The notes: generated by a model not told the origin, from the letters alone. Positions 1 through 8,145 are shown, counted from the first letter of the stretch. The stretch is 64,000 nt of DNA from Bact-08 sp964533215 (GCA_964533215.1 CAZHLJ010000003.1:62001-126000), one strand, 5' to 3'. Numbers and translations are program-made.

Positions 1-210
1 TGGGTTCCAATGTTCCTGATGTCGGAGACAATGCAGACAATAAGCAAACTATCTCCCATGAACTGGGGACTTTCGGGATTCTATGGTCTCTTCCTGAGGA
101 ACGAAGGGCTAAAGGCCGTATTGCCCGAATGTTTTGCTCTATCATTATTTGGAGTAATTTGTTTTTATTTTGCGGTATTATATAATAGAAGACACAGATT
201 AAATTTATAA
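1..210 (+). CDS. ABC-2 type transporter permease, C-terminal fragment
   Basis: The frame is open from the first base and ends in TAA, giving the last 69 residues of a protein that starts outside the window. The fragment has one clear hydrophobic helix (about residues 45-61) followed by a short basic tail. The stretch before it, with the pattern SPMNWGLSGFYGLFLR, resembles the last segment of ABC-2 family permeases. The acyl carrier protein gene follows after 24 nt on the same strand, so the two are probably co-transcribed. The assignment rests on a short piece, so the family is likely but not certain. Confidence 0.55.
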   Translation, partial: WVPMFLMSETMQTISKLSPMNWGLSGFYGLFLRNEGLKAVLPECFALSLFGVICFYFAVLYNRRHRLNL

Positions 211-234
211 CTTTAGAACATAATTAAAGAAACT

Positions 235-492
235 ATGGACGAACTAATTCTTAAACTCAAACAGCAGATTATTGATGCTCTTAATCTGGAAGATATAACT
301 CCCGATGATATAGACACCGATGCACCTCTGTTCGTTGACGGATTGGGGCTGGATTCGATTGATGCCCTGGAACTGGTAATCTTGCTTGAGAGAGAGTATG
401 GAATCCGCATGGAAGATCCCAAGGCACATAAAGAAGTTTTCAAATCAGTAAGAACACTTGCTCAATTTATAGAAGAGAACAGAAAGGTCTAA
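235..492 (+). CDS. Acyl carrier protein
   Basis: This 85-residue acidic protein has the normal length of an acyl carrier protein and carries the phosphopantetheine site GLDSIDALEL, with Ser41 as the attachment residue. The usual DSL is DSI here, as in carriers of specialised lipid or aryl-polyene-type pathways rather than the primary fatty-acid carrier. It lies between an ABC-2 permease gene and a sensor kinase, with no fatty-acid synthase genes in view. I infer that it belongs to a specialised acyl or pigment cluster extending upstream of the window. The family call is firm; the pathway is not. Confidence 0.88.
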   Translation: MDELILKLKQQIIDALNLEDITPDDIDTDAPLFVDGLGLDSIDALELVILLEREYGIRMEDPKAHKEVFKSVRTLAQFIEENRKV

Positions 493-504
493 CATTATGT
501 TAAT

Positions 505-2256
505 ATGATCTCACTGGACATGCGCACAGTGATGTGCGGTTTTGTTATCACCAATATTGTCAACACACTGGTGATAGTTCAGCTTTTTGTCCAAAATAGA
601 TCGAGGTATAAAGGAACTGCTTTTTGGGTTGCTGCATATTGTCTGCAGATTGTAACCCTATTGGCGATAGCTCTTCGCCACAAAATACCTGATTGGATAT
701 CCATAGATTTTTCAAATACCGTTGCCGTTATAAGCACTCTTCTCTGTTTTATTGGCCTTGAGAGATTTACAGGAAAAAAAGGGCCTCAGATACATAACTA
801 TGTAATTGTAGCTTTATTTGCCATTATTCATACATGGTACACTTTTTTTGAGCCAAACCTTGGAGCCCGTACCCTTAACCTGTCACTTGCAGTATCAATA
901 TTAAGTTTTCAGAGCACTTGGCTTGTATTTCATCGTGCATCAAAAGAGGTGCGAAAGTTGTCAAGAGAGGTGGGTTTGGTTTTTGCGTTACTCTGTCTGG
1001 TCAATCTTTTTAGAGCAGCAGACGTGATTGTTTATGGCAGCCGGCCGGCAGATTTTTTTAAATCAGGAGATTTTGACGTTCTTATGGTAATCTTTTACCA
1101 GACGCTTTTGATATTGTTGACATACAGTCTTATACTAATGTTTAACAAAAGGCTGGTGTTAGGAATTGCCACTCAAGAGGATAAATTTTCGAAAGCCTTC
1201 CACTCTTTTCCTTACCCAAATCTTATTACTAGAGTAGAGGATGGCCGTATAATTGAAGCTAATAAGGGTTTTTTGAAAATGACCGGATATGAGTCATATG
1301 AAGTGATTGAAAAAACCACTATTGACATTCATCTATGGCAACAGGCAGAAGACCGAGATCAGATTGTTAAGGAGCTGGCTAAATCCGGACATATAACCGA
1401 AAATGAGCATCTCTTTTCCGATAGGTATGGCAATACTATCATCGGTCTGCTATCTTCCGAAATAATATCTCTTGGCAATGAACAATGCATCATTTCTACA
1501 ATCAATGATGTCACAGCCAGAAAGAATGAGCAAAAAGCTTTGGCGGAAAGCGAGGCGCGCTTGAGAGACCTAAATGCAACAAAGGATAAATTTTTCTCAA
1601 TAATCGCTCATGACCTAAAGAACCCGTTCAATGCAATAACAGGTATCAGCAATCTTCTCTCGGAGCAAATCAGGAATAAAGAATACGAAGCTCTTGATGA
1701 ATGTGTCAATGCAATCAGGGACTCGTCTCAGAGAGCCATGAACCTGCTTACAAACCTCCTTGAGTGGTCAAGGTCTCAGACAGGACGTATGTGCTTTAAT
1801 CCAGACTTCATTGATATGGTGGTACTCATAAATGAGGCGATAGACCTCAGTAATCAAGCTGCCAGACAAAAATCTATATCAATTACCAAGAACCTGCCAA
1901 GAACTCTCATTGTAGTTGCAGATAGAGCCATGGTAAGTACGATATTGAGGAATCTTATCTCAAATGCGGTTAAGTTCACCAATAATGGTGGATCGGTTAT
2001 AATCTCTTCAGTTCTGGAGAAAAAAGTGCTTGAAGTTTCAGTCTCGGATACTGGGGTCGGGATACCTGCTGATGTCATACCAAAGCTTTTCAGAATTGAT
2101 GAAAGCTGCACAACAAAAGGTACTCAGAACGAAACTGGAACAGGCCTGGGTCTTCTGCTCTGCAAAGAATTCGTAGAGAAGCATGACGGCAAAATATGGG
2201 TGGAAAGTGACCCCGGCAAGGGCAGCAAATTCAGCTTCTCGATTCCTGTAAACTGA
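505..2256 (+). CDS. PAS-domain sensor histidine kinase
   Basis: The 583-residue membrane sensor kinase begins with about six to seven hydrophobic helices (residues 8-215). A PAS domain follows at roughly 225-335, then a HisKA domain with the H-box FFSIIAHDLKNPFNAI (His369), and a HATPase domain with N-box LRNLISNAVKF, G1 box DTGVGIP and G2 box GTGLGL. It should autophosphorylate on His369 and pass phosphate to a response regulator, but no partner is encoded next to it. The start is the ATG 12 nt after the acyl carrier protein stop; ATGs at 520 and 532 are possible alternatives. The signal it senses cannot be read from the sequence. Confidence 0.93.
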   Translation: MISLDMRTVMCGFVITNIVNTLVIVQLFVQNRSRYKGTAFWVAAYCLQIVTLLAIALRHKIPDWISIDFSNTVAVISTLLCFIGLERFTGKKGPQIHNYVIVALFAIIHTWYTFFEPNLGARTLNLSLAVSILSFQSTWLVFHRASKEVRKLSREVGLVFALLCLVNLFRAADVIVYGSRPADFFKSGDFDVLMVIFYQTLLILLTYSLILMFNKRLVLGIATQEDKFSKAFHSFPYPNLITRVEDGRIIEANKGFLKMTGYESYEVIEKTTIDIHLWQQAEDRDQIVKELAKSGHITENEHLFSDRYGNTIIGLLSSEIISLGNEQCIISTINDVTARKNEQKALAESEARLRDLNATKDKFFSIIAHDLKNPFNAITGISNLLSEQIRNKEYEALDECVNAIRDSSQRAMNLLTNLLEWSRSQTGRMCFNPDFIDMVVLINEAIDLSNQAARQKSISITKNLPRTLIVVADRAMVSTILRNLISNAVKFTNNGGSVIISSVLEKKVLEVSVSDTGVGIPADVIPKLFRIDESCTTKGTQNETGTGLGLLLCKEFVEKHDGKIWVESDPGKGSKFSFSIPVN

Positions 2257-2646
2257 TGCCTTTAAGTATAGCAGGTTCAACAGATTATTCTCATTTGTTT
2301 CATATGCGTCTTTTGGTTATGCCTGTGGTTTTTGCATCAATAATTGTTTGTGTAACAGCCGCAGTGGCATTGCAAATGAGTATTTTAACCCATCTAGTAA
2401 CCCAGTCAAGGTGCCAAAAAGAAGTGCGAGTTTGAAGGATACTTGCATGGAGGGATTGGGCACCCACTCAGTGAAAGTAGCGTAAAAAAACAACCGGCGA
2501 CCTGTCTCCAAATCTATACCAGCATAATCAAAAGGGCGCATTTGTTTTTTAGCGGAATGAACGCTAAGTGGGTAATCCCGGTGCAGATATCCGAAAACCG
2601 CACTTCTCTTTTTTAGCACCTTGAACCCAATCGGGTATTTACGGTT
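2257..2646. other. Gene-poor stretch beyond tRNA-Gly
   Basis: This stretch of about 390 nt lies between the histidine kinase and the tRNA-Gly terminator. The minus strand stays open from the tRNA through 2317, but that reading begins inside the tRNA and its translation resembles no family I know. The plus strand has a 58-codon frame (2259-2435) with one hydrophobic segment, also unrecognised. The stretch adjoins the 3' side of a tRNA gene, a common integration site, so it could be a decayed remnant. I see no integrase motif and no repeat of the tRNA end. Confidence 0.5.
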
Positions 2647-2678
2647 ATAAAAAAGCAGCCACCGAATGATGACTGCTT
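2647..2678 (-). terminator. Rho-independent terminator of tRNA-Gly
   Basis: Read on the minus strand, an 11-bp stem (AAGCAG with CTGCTT, extended through two G-U pairs) closes a 4-nt loop and runs into six T residues. It begins 5 nt after the tRNA CCA end, so it fits termination of the tRNA transcript. Confidence 0.85.
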
Positions 2679-2683
2679 GAATT

Positions 2684-2759
2684 TGGAGCGGAAAACGAGA
2701 TTCGAACTCGCGACCCTCAGCTTGGGAAGCTGATGCTCTACCAACTGAGCTATTTCCGC
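2684..2759 (-). tRNA. tRNA-Gly (anticodon CCC)
   Basis: The minus strand folds as a 76-nt cloverleaf with the CCA end encoded. The acceptor stem is GCGGAAA with TTTCCGC and the D arm contains AGCTCAGTTGGTAGAGC. The anticodon stem TCAGC/GCTGA holds the loop TTCCCAA, giving anticodon CCC for GGG glycine codons. The T arm is GCGAG, TTCGAAT, CTCGT. A terminator follows directly, so it appears to be a single-gene transcript. Confidence 0.97.
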
Positions 2760-2807
2760 GATACGATACAAAAGTATGAAAAATTGCCGAAGTGGCAAAC
2801 ACCAAAA

Positions 2808-4361
2808 CTACTTTTTAATAAGAATAAGATCAGAAACACCGCCAATCTGACTGGATTTGGCACGCCATACCGCCTTGCCACTCCGTTTCTGATACAAGTA
2901 CCCAACCTCCTTCCAACAGTTAGTGCCATCCGGGCTAACCTTGCCAACCGGTCCGACAATCCAATTGTAGATCCTATAATTGCCCTTTTCAAGAGATGGA
3001 ACTGTTAACTTGATACTTGCCCTCCCTGATTCGGTTTTAAAGTAATTATCGCCAAAAAACAGCTCTTTATTGCCGGAATATTTCTCCCATGCTCTTCTGT
3101 TCCTGATTTTAGGAGAGACAAGAATACGGTCTGGAGTACTTATATTCAGATAATCGCTTATGGCATAAAGAGAATTCATACCCATTCTTGACAGATTGGC
3201 AATTGATACCCACTCTCCGTTCTTATTCTCATTATAATATGTGTAAGGAGTCTCAAATGTCATAGCTATGGTTCTGTCGCCGAATCTGTCCCACATCCAT
3301 CCCTCTGCATACCTTGGAGCAACACCGGAAAAGCTGAGATCCCTTGAAGTGAAGTAGGGGTTGTCGTTTATGGTTAGGTTGCACAGAAGCATCAGGTTCT
3401 TGAAGGTCAGCTCAGATGTCGACTCAGGTGTGTGAACCCAGTAAGTTACCGAGTTCGCGATCTGAGAGTGCATATTAAGAAACATGTCCAACGGTTTATT
3501 TGATGTGAGGATAGTGAGTCTCTGCTTGAGAACCTTTACCTCTGGAGTTGTAAGAGAGTCTTCCCTGTTCCAGTTAATCTCAACGTTAACACCGGTTGAT
3601 GTAGAGCGGGAGCATCCTTCGATCACCCCATCAGGATTGATAATTGGCACAATGTAGAAAACTGCCTGTTTGAGAAGAGATTTTGCGTAAATGCTACCCG
3701 ATGTCAACTGGTCTATCATTGATTCCAGATGCCAGCTTCCGGGTTGTTCACTTGGATGTGCCCGTCCATGTATCCATATACGCTTTTTATTGTCGTCTGG
3801 GATTGTGCCGTCAGTTATTGTCAGCATATGAATAGGAACATTCAGATGGCTTTTCCCAATCTCCTCATCCTTGACAAAAGAGCTCTTCTTCCATTGATCT
3901 ATCTTCTCAGAAAGGTGTGAATATGTGTAGGGTATGAAGTGACATATATAAACTGTATCTCTGTTGAATATTTTACATAGTCTATTTTTGGAATAGTTCT
4001 CGCCCTCATCAAACCTCTTGAAATTTAGGCCATCATATGAATAAAATGGCCTTATTGCCTCAGAATTGTGAATGTTGAGGAGTATCATCTTTCCCTTTGT
4101 TCCCTCAATTCTGAAGAAATACCAGCGAGCACTGGGTTCAAGTGTGGTATCAACCGGATTTTTAGGATCGAACCGTGAGTAAATATCATATGAAAGAGCC
4201 ATAATGGAGTCCCTTGGTGAGATTGAAATCCAGCTTGAGTCGATTCGTTTTACATTGCCCAGACTTCCGGACTCGAAGTCGGAAGAGAACCGGACCTGTG
4301 AAAATAAAAAACTACTGCAGAAAACATTCAACAGTAGTATACTAACAATTCTTAGCAGCAT
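2808..4361 (-). CDS. Secreted M14-family zinc carboxypeptidase
   Basis: The 517-residue protein starts with a signal peptide of about 22 residues ending in FLFSQ. An N-terminal beta-rich region (about 25-165) of the type found before M14 domains in cytosolic-carboxypeptidase-like enzymes precedes the catalytic domain. The zinc site is visible as HPSE (His202, Glu205) and NMHS (His298), and the catalytic glutamate is Glu370 in AMTFETP. About 110 residues after the catalytic domain form a probable beta-sandwich tail. It should remove C-terminal residues from peptides in the periplasm or outside the cell. It is monocistronic by position, and the substrate cannot be read from the sequence. Confidence 0.88.
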   Translation of the reverse strand: MLLRIVSILLLNVFCSSFLFSQVRFSSDFESGSLGNVKRIDSSWISISPRDSIMALSYDIYSRFDPKNPVDTTLEPSARWYFFRIEGTKGKMILLNIHNSEAIRPFYSYDGLNFKRFDEGENYSKNRLCKIFNRDTVYICHFIPYTYSHLSEKIDQWKKSSFVKDEEIGKSHLNVPIHMLTITDGTIPDDNKKRIWIHGRAHPSEQPGSWHLESMIDQLTSGSIYAKSLLKQAVFYIVPIINPDGVIEGCSRSTSTGVNVEINWNREDSLTTPEVKVLKQRLTILTSNKPLDMFLNMHSQIANSVTYWVHTPESTSELTFKNLMLLCNLTINDNPYFTSRDLSFSGVAPRYAEGWMWDRFGDRTIAMTFETPYTYYNENKNGEWVSIANLSRMGMNSLYAISDYLNISTPDRILVSPKIRNRRAWEKYSGNKELFFGDNYFKTESGRASIKLTVPSLEKGNYRIYNWIVGPVGKVSPDGTNCWKEVGYLYQKRSGKAVWRAKSSQIGGVSDLILIKK

Positions 4362-4391
4362 CTGATTATTTATTTCTGAGCCGTTAAAAAA

Positions 4392-4547
4392 TTACAATTC
4401 AGTGGCTTTAACCTTGACAACTTTTCCTTTGCTGGAGAAAACAAGCTCTGAATTATTCTTCTTTTTTTCTTGTATAAGACGTTGGAAGGAGATGTTCAAA
4501 CCATTGAGAATACTATCTCTAAGTTCTCTAGTCTCTAATTCGCTCAT
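4392..4547 (-). CDS. 51-residue protein paired with zeta-like ATPase
   Basis: This short frame starts at an ATG inside the end of the zeta-like ATPase gene and overlaps it by 20 nt in another frame. Its 51 residues form a charged helix (about 1-32, with QEKKKNN) followed by a small beta-like segment ending VFSSKGKVVKVKATEL. I recall similarly small helix-plus-strand proteins beside zeta-like ATPases in other Bacteroidota, though I could not check this here. By size and coupling it could be the antitoxin or regulator of the pair. No function is proven. Confidence 0.6.
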   Translation of the reverse strand: MSELETRELRDSILNGLNISFQRLIQEKKKNNSELVFSSKGKVVKVKATEL

Positions 4548-5109
4548 AATTAACTATTTTATTGTAGGTTGGTTTATTGTATATTTTTGGTTCCTGGTTC
4601 TTAACCCCTTCTGCGATAAGCTCTGGAGGCAATGTCGAGTTGTTTATGATCATCCAGTATTCGCACAAAGGAATATATAACGAAAATAAGTGTTTTATTC
4701 CAATATCGTATCTTCTTCTTATAGTTTTTTCTTCAATATTGTGACCTCCCGATTCTACACGCATCTTAACTCTCTCAACAGCAAGGCTTGGCAAGCTTAG
4801 CCAAAAAAATACAAGAGTCACTTTATAGCCGTTTTCCTGAGCAAATTTAATAACGTTTGCATGTGTCCGGGTCGCCAACGTTGTTTCAAGTGCAAAATCT
4901 GTGCCGCTGGAAATAAGGTTCTTTATCCTCTCAATCATAATCTTCCCTGCCTGAATAGAGACACTGTCAGGTTTGAATGGTGATATTCCTCGGGCGATTT
5001 CATCAGCATTCACAAACTCCTTGCACTTCAACATCTCTGGGAGTATTGTGTATGATGCAGTTGTCTTTCCTGCCCCGTTGCACCCGGCTATGATATATAG
5101 GTTCCCCAT
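4528..5109 (-). CDS. Zeta-toxin-like P-loop kinase (COG4185 type)
   Basis: The 193-residue protein has a Walker A motif at its N-terminus (AGCNGAGKTT), a short FVNADEIARGISP segment typical of zeta-toxin-like ATPases, and ALETTLATR downstream. Zeta toxins phosphorylate UDP-N-acetylglucosamine-type substrates; the COG4185 branch is less well studied and may act differently. I chose the ATG at 5109 because family members begin a few residues before the strand leading to the P-loop; a TTG at 5127 would add six residues. It follows the TIGR02757 gene closely and overlaps the 51-residue gene downstream, so the two probably form a toxin-antitoxin-like unit. Confidence 0.82.
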   Translation of the reverse strand: MGNLYIIAGCNGAGKTTASYTILPEMLKCKEFVNADEIARGISPFKPDSVSIQAGKIMIERIKNLISSGTDFALETTLATRTHANVIKFAQENGYKVTLVFFWLSLPSLAVERVKMRVESGGHNIEEKTIRRRYDIGIKHLFSLYIPLCEYWMIINNSTLPPELIAEGVKNQEPKIYNKPTYNKIVNYERIRD

Positions 5110-5129
5110 TCTTTTGTAATTAGTCAAAT

Positions 5130-5846
5130 TTAGTCAATTTTCCGATTAATTGAAGCGGCATAAGCAAAGAGTGCGAAATCTCCCTTGCAAGGATCTTCTG
5201 GAAACAGTTTTTTTAAAAAGTCTGTAATTTCCAATGCGGTAGTTATGTCTGCAGATTTCCTGACGGTGATTCCAATTGTAAGAGCTGTCCTGTGTACGTG
5301 TACATCCAATGGAATTATCAGTTCGGAAGGTTTGATCTTTTTCCAGATTCCAAGGTCTACTATGTTGTCATCCCTAACCATCCATCTGCGGAACATGTGA
5401 ATTTTCTTGTTTGCAGCCTTGGGATTATCTTTCTGACCAAAAATCTCTTTTCGCATATCCGATGGGGCAAGCATTTCTAAAGAGCTCTCTTTGGAGTAGA
5501 ACTGACGTAGATTTCTGCATATAAGAGCAAACTCACTCCATTTTACTGTTCTGTGGAGACTCGTGTTGTCATCCTTATATTTTCCATTCTGTATATAACT
5601 GTATGGCTGCCATCCCATTTCGTCCAACACTCTTGTGCAGTCACGTACAATCATCTCCCTTCTGCCCCACGCGAGATGAGCTGCCAGTATTCCTGAAATC
5701 TCGACATCCTGGAGAGTTGCCGCGCCGGAACTCATCTTTTCTGCAAAATGTTTTGGGAAAATTATTGGATCTTTTGAAAAATATTTGGGGTTGTTATACT
5801 CTTCTGACAAATCTTTAAGCTTATTCCCGATATCCTCTTGAATCAT
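5130..5846 (-). CDS. TIGR02757/DUF2400 family protein
   Basis: The 238-residue protein matches the TIGR02757 (DUF2400) family through its length, the segment LAAHLAWGRREMI (about 54-66) and the motif IPLDVHVHRTA (about 176-186). The C-terminus carries DPCKGDFALFAYA. The fold is thought to be helical and related to HhH-type DNA glycosylases, but I know of no proven reaction. It is the first gene of a minus-strand group with the zeta-like ATPase. The start is the ATG at 5846. It has no signal peptide or membrane segment, so it is cytoplasmic. Confidence 0.85.
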   Translation of the reverse strand: MIQEDIGNKLKDLSEEYNNPKYFSKDPIIFPKHFAEKMSSGAATLQDVEISGILAAHLAWGRREMIVRDCTRVLDEMGWQPYSYIQNGKYKDDNTSLHRTVKWSEFALICRNLRQFYSKESSLEMLAPSDMRKEIFGQKDNPKAANKKIHMFRRWMVRDDNIVDLGIWKKIKPSELIIPLDVHVHRTALTIGITVRKSADITTALEITDFLKKLFPEDPCKGDFALFAYAASINRKID

Positions 5847-5916
5847 GTTTAGCTATTCATATTTTTTCAAAATTACATAATAATCATGACAACAGAAAAA
5901 CAACTTAATTTGAATA

Positions 5917-5961
5917 AACTAAAAAAATAGTTGTATAACTAAAAAAATAGTTATACATTTG
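5917..5961 (+). promoter_or_regulatory. Doubled BlaI-type operator over the blaI promoter
   Basis: Two identical 16-bp palindromic copies of AACTA-N6-TAGTT lie at 5917-5932 and 5937-5952, exactly 20 bp apart, which puts them on the same face of the helix. A Bacteroidales -7 box TACATTTG sits at 5954-5961, and a TTG at 5931-5933 is 20 nt upstream as a -33 element. The operators therefore cover the promoter of the BlaI-type gene starting at 5987. This fits autorepression; binding by this BlaI is inferred from position. Confidence 0.75.
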
Positions 5962-5986
5962 ATAAGAATTTTAAAATATTAGAAAG

Positions 5987-6382
5987 ATGGCTAAAAAACA
6001 GATGATTCGAGAACTGACAAAGGCAGAACTACAGATTATGCAATTACTCTGGAGTAAGGAGAAGGCATTCGTAAATGATATAATAGATGACCTTCCTGAT
6101 CCAAAGCCAGCCTATAATACAGTTTCAACAATTGTAAGAATCCTGGAGAAAAAGGGTTTTGTTTCACACAATAGTTATGGAAAGAGTCATGAATATTACC
6201 CGGCTATCGAAAGGGAGCTCTACCTGAACAGTTATATGGGGAATGTACTTCAGTCCTTTTTTTCAAATTCTCTTCCGAATCTGGTATCTTTTTTCTCAAA
6301 AAAAGAGGGAATCTCTCTTGAGGAGGCCGATGAGATTATGAAGATAATCGAAAGAGGAAAATCGGATATTAACAGCAAATAA
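5987..6382 (+). CDS. BlaI/MecI/CopY-family transcriptional repressor
   Basis: The 131-residue protein is a BlaI/MecI/CopY-type winged-helix repressor: ELTKAELQIMQLLW at the N-terminus, the recognition region KPAYNTVSTIVRILEKKGFV (about 38-57) and a C-terminal dimerising helix. Members bind operators as dimers and are cleaved after signalling by a BlaR1/MecR1-like membrane protease. The gene next downstream encodes such a protease 17 nt away, so the two form a sensor-repressor pair. Two palindromes cover its promoter. No beta-lactamase gene is nearby, so antibiotic resistance should not be assumed. Confidence 0.92.
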   Translation: MAKKQMIRELTKAELQIMQLLWSKEKAFVNDIIDDLPDPKPAYNTVSTIVRILEKKGFVSHNSYGKSHEYYPAIERELYLNSYMGNVLQSFFSNSLPNLVSFFSKKEGISLEEADEIMKIIERGKSDINSK

Positions 6383-6399
6383 TAAAAAAAACAGATATT

Positions 6400-7755
6400 A
6401 TGGATTCAATATTTTCATATATCACCGAGTCTCTCTTTTGCGGAGCACTGTTCTATGTTCTTTTTTCCCTGATTGTGTCAGGGAAGACCAGTTATAACTT
6501 CCAAAGAGTTTATCTACTTATCTCATCACTGTTTACGGCTATTTTTCCACTTATCTCAATACCTTCAACTGTCGGTGGAATCTTTTTGGTCAATCTTCCG
6601 GAGATTGTCATTATAGGAAATAGGGGAGCAGGTACTCTCACTTCAGAGTCTGCCAAGACTTTTACCATGAATGGAGATATTTTATATATTCTATATTTTG
6701 CCATACTATGCCTATTTGTCATAATGTTTGTTTTTCAGCTTGGAAAAGTCTTTTATATCTCAAAAATGGGGCAGAAGACCAGAAGGGAAGGTACAACAAT
6801 CATCATGAGCAACATGGTGAATACACCTTTCTCTTTCTTCAACCATATCTTTATCCGTAATGATACAGAACCGGAAGAAGCTGAATGCATAATTTCTCAC
6901 GAAAATGCTCATGCAGAGAGGCATCACTCAATAGATGTTCTATTCATCTCTCTGGTTACCTCAATTCAATGGTTTAATCCATTCATATACATGTTAAAGG
7001 GGGATTTAATCTCAATTCATGAATATCAGGCAGATAAAGATGTATTGAAGTGCGGCTTTTCTATCAATTATTATCGCAGACTGATGCTTTGTTCGCAGTT
7101 TGGTCTTACACCATTTGTAGCTAATAGGCTTAATAACTCATTAACAATAAAAAGATTGAAAAAAATGGAAAATCTAAATGAAAAGAGGAACCGGCTCATA
7201 ACCATAGTTTCGGTTGTCCTGGTGACCTCAGCCCTCTTCTTTGTTGTCTCATGCAAGAACAACAGTAGCCAGAAGGAACCAGACAAACAACAGGTTGCAG
7301 AACAAAGCACTCCGACACCACAGGCTCCTGAAGCAGTTAAGGAGGCTACACCTCCGTCAACACCAACTGTTCCTGAATCACCAAAAATGAAAAGTTCTGT
7401 CAAGTTTATATCTCCCAAGATAGTAAAAGATAATAAGATTGAAGCTTATACAGTTGTAGAGAATATGCCTGAGTTTCCGGGAGGAGAAAAGGCATTGATG
7501 GATTTTATCTGCAAAAATATAAAGTATCCACCTGATGATATGGAGAATCAAATACAAGGTAAGGCGGTGGTAAGGTTCATTGTTGCAGAAGACGGCTCGG
7601 TGAAGAATATTGAACTTTTGAAATCTCCATCAAAGTCTATGGGTGAAGAGGCAATAAGAGTGATATCCATGATGCCAAAGTGGACTCCCGGAACTCAAGC
7701 CGGTAAAGTTGTACCTGTTTATTTCGTAATGCCTGTAGTTTTCAAGCTGAAGTAA
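6400..7755 (+). CDS. BlaR1-like M56 metalloprotease with C-terminal TonB domain
   Basis: The 451-residue membrane protein has helices near 8-26, 36-53, 94-114 and 266-284. A cytoplasmic M56 peptidase domain lies between the third and fourth, with HENAH (His167, Glu168, His171) and EYQAD (Glu208) as the zinc site. After the last helix comes a low-complexity linker rich in P, T and E (about 287-330), then a TonB C-terminal domain (about 355-451) with FPGGEKALMDFI and KAVVRFIVAEDGSV. The penicillin-binding sensor domain of true BlaR1 is absent, so the stimulus is unknown. It is co-transcribed with the BlaI-type repressor, which it probably inactivates by proteolysis. Confidence 0.88.
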   Translation: MDSIFSYITESLFCGALFYVLFSLIVSGKTSYNFQRVYLLISSLFTAIFPLISIPSTVGGIFLVNLPEIVIIGNRGAGTLTSESAKTFTMNGDILYILYFAILCLFVIMFVFQLGKVFYISKMGQKTRREGTTIIMSNMVNTPFSFFNHIFIRNDTEPEEAECIISHENAHAERHHSIDVLFISLVTSIQWFNPFIYMLKGDLISIHEYQADKDVLKCGFSINYYRRLMLCSQFGLTPFVANRLNNSLTIKRLKKMENLNEKRNRLITIVSVVLVTSALFFVVSCKNNSSQKEPDKQQVAEQSTPTPQAPEAVKEATPPSTPTVPESPKMKSSVKFISPKIVKDNKIEAYTVVENMPEFPGGEKALMDFICKNIKYPPDDMENQIQGKAVVRFIVAEDGSVKNIELLKSPSKSMGEEAIRVISMMPKWTPGTQAGKVVPVYFVMPVVFKLK

Positions 7756-7780
7756 TATGGTATAAAAGCTTTGACAAACA

Positions 7781-7809
7781 AAAAAGAGACCCGAAAGGAT
7801 CTCTTTTTT
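7781..7809. terminator. Bidirectional terminator between M56 and L31 genes
   Basis: A hairpin with arms AAAAAGAGA and TCTCTTTTT, plus an inner CC/GG pair around a GAAA loop, lies between two convergent genes. The A-run on one side and T-run on the other let it work on both strands. Confidence 0.85.
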
Positions 7810-7831
7810 TGTAGTGTGTATTTCAAAAAGA

Positions 7832-8083
7832 TTATTTCTGAACCTTTTTGTATCTGTTGAGGTATTTGTCCACGCGACCGGCTGTGTCTACAAGTTTCAT
7901 CTTTCCGGTATAGAACGGGTGAGATGTATTTGAGATTTCGACCTTTACAACAGGGTATTCAACTCCTTCGTGTACAATTGTCTCTCTTGTGTTCACGCAA
8001 GAACGTGTAATGAACACGTGATCGTTAGACATATCCTTGAAAGCTACAAGACGGTAGGTTTCGGGATGTATTCCTTTCTTCAT
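7832..8083 (-). CDS. rpmE2: 50S ribosomal protein L31 type B
   Basis: The 83-residue protein matches L31 type B: MKKGIHPETYRLV at the start, SNTSHPFYTGKMK in the middle and RVDKYLNRYKK at the end. It lacks the paired cysteines of the zinc-binding type A form, so it should not depend on zinc. The start is the ATG at 8083; the frame stays open 20 codons further upstream, but that part contains the promoter and is not conserved. A terminator follows. Confidence 0.97.
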   Translation of the reverse strand: MKKGIHPETYRLVAFKDMSNDHVFITRSCVNTRETIVHEGVEYPVVKVEISNTSHPFYTGKMKLVDTAGRVDKYLNRYKKVQK

Positions 8084-8112
8084 TTCAATAATTTTTTTAT
8101 TATTATGGGGAT

Positions 8113-8143
8113 GCAAAAGTACTAAATAAATACTTACAACCAA
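8113..8143 (-). promoter_or_regulatory. Bacteroidales-type promoter of rpmE2
   Basis: On the minus strand TTTG (8140-8143) is followed after 19 nt by TACTTTTG (8113-8120), matching the -33/-7 consensus TTTG and TAnnTTTG. It lies about 30 nt before the rpmE2 ATG. This also supports the short L31 start. Confidence 0.7.
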
Positions 8144-8145
8144 AA

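Noticed and set aside
2259..2435. 58-codon plus-strand frame with a hydrophobic centre
   Set aside because: It has no recognisable family, follows a gene without a promoter and is as likely to be chance.
2317..2805. A 162-codon minus-strand frame
   Set aside because: Its first part is the tRNA-Gly gene read as protein (the typical GNSSVGRASASQAEGREFES translation). The remaining part matches no family, so I list it only as an unexplained stretch.
4402..4680. 92-codon plus-strand frame opposite the zeta-like gene
   Set aside because: It lies antisense to the ATPase and its 51-residue partner, and its translation has no coding character.
5110..5127. TTG start of the zeta-like gene
   Set aside because: The ATG at 5109 puts the P-loop at the family's usual position; the extra six codons are not needed.
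8084..8143. N-terminal extension of L31
   Set aside because: L31 begins MKKGIHPETYR; the extension contains the -7 and -33 elements of its own promoter.
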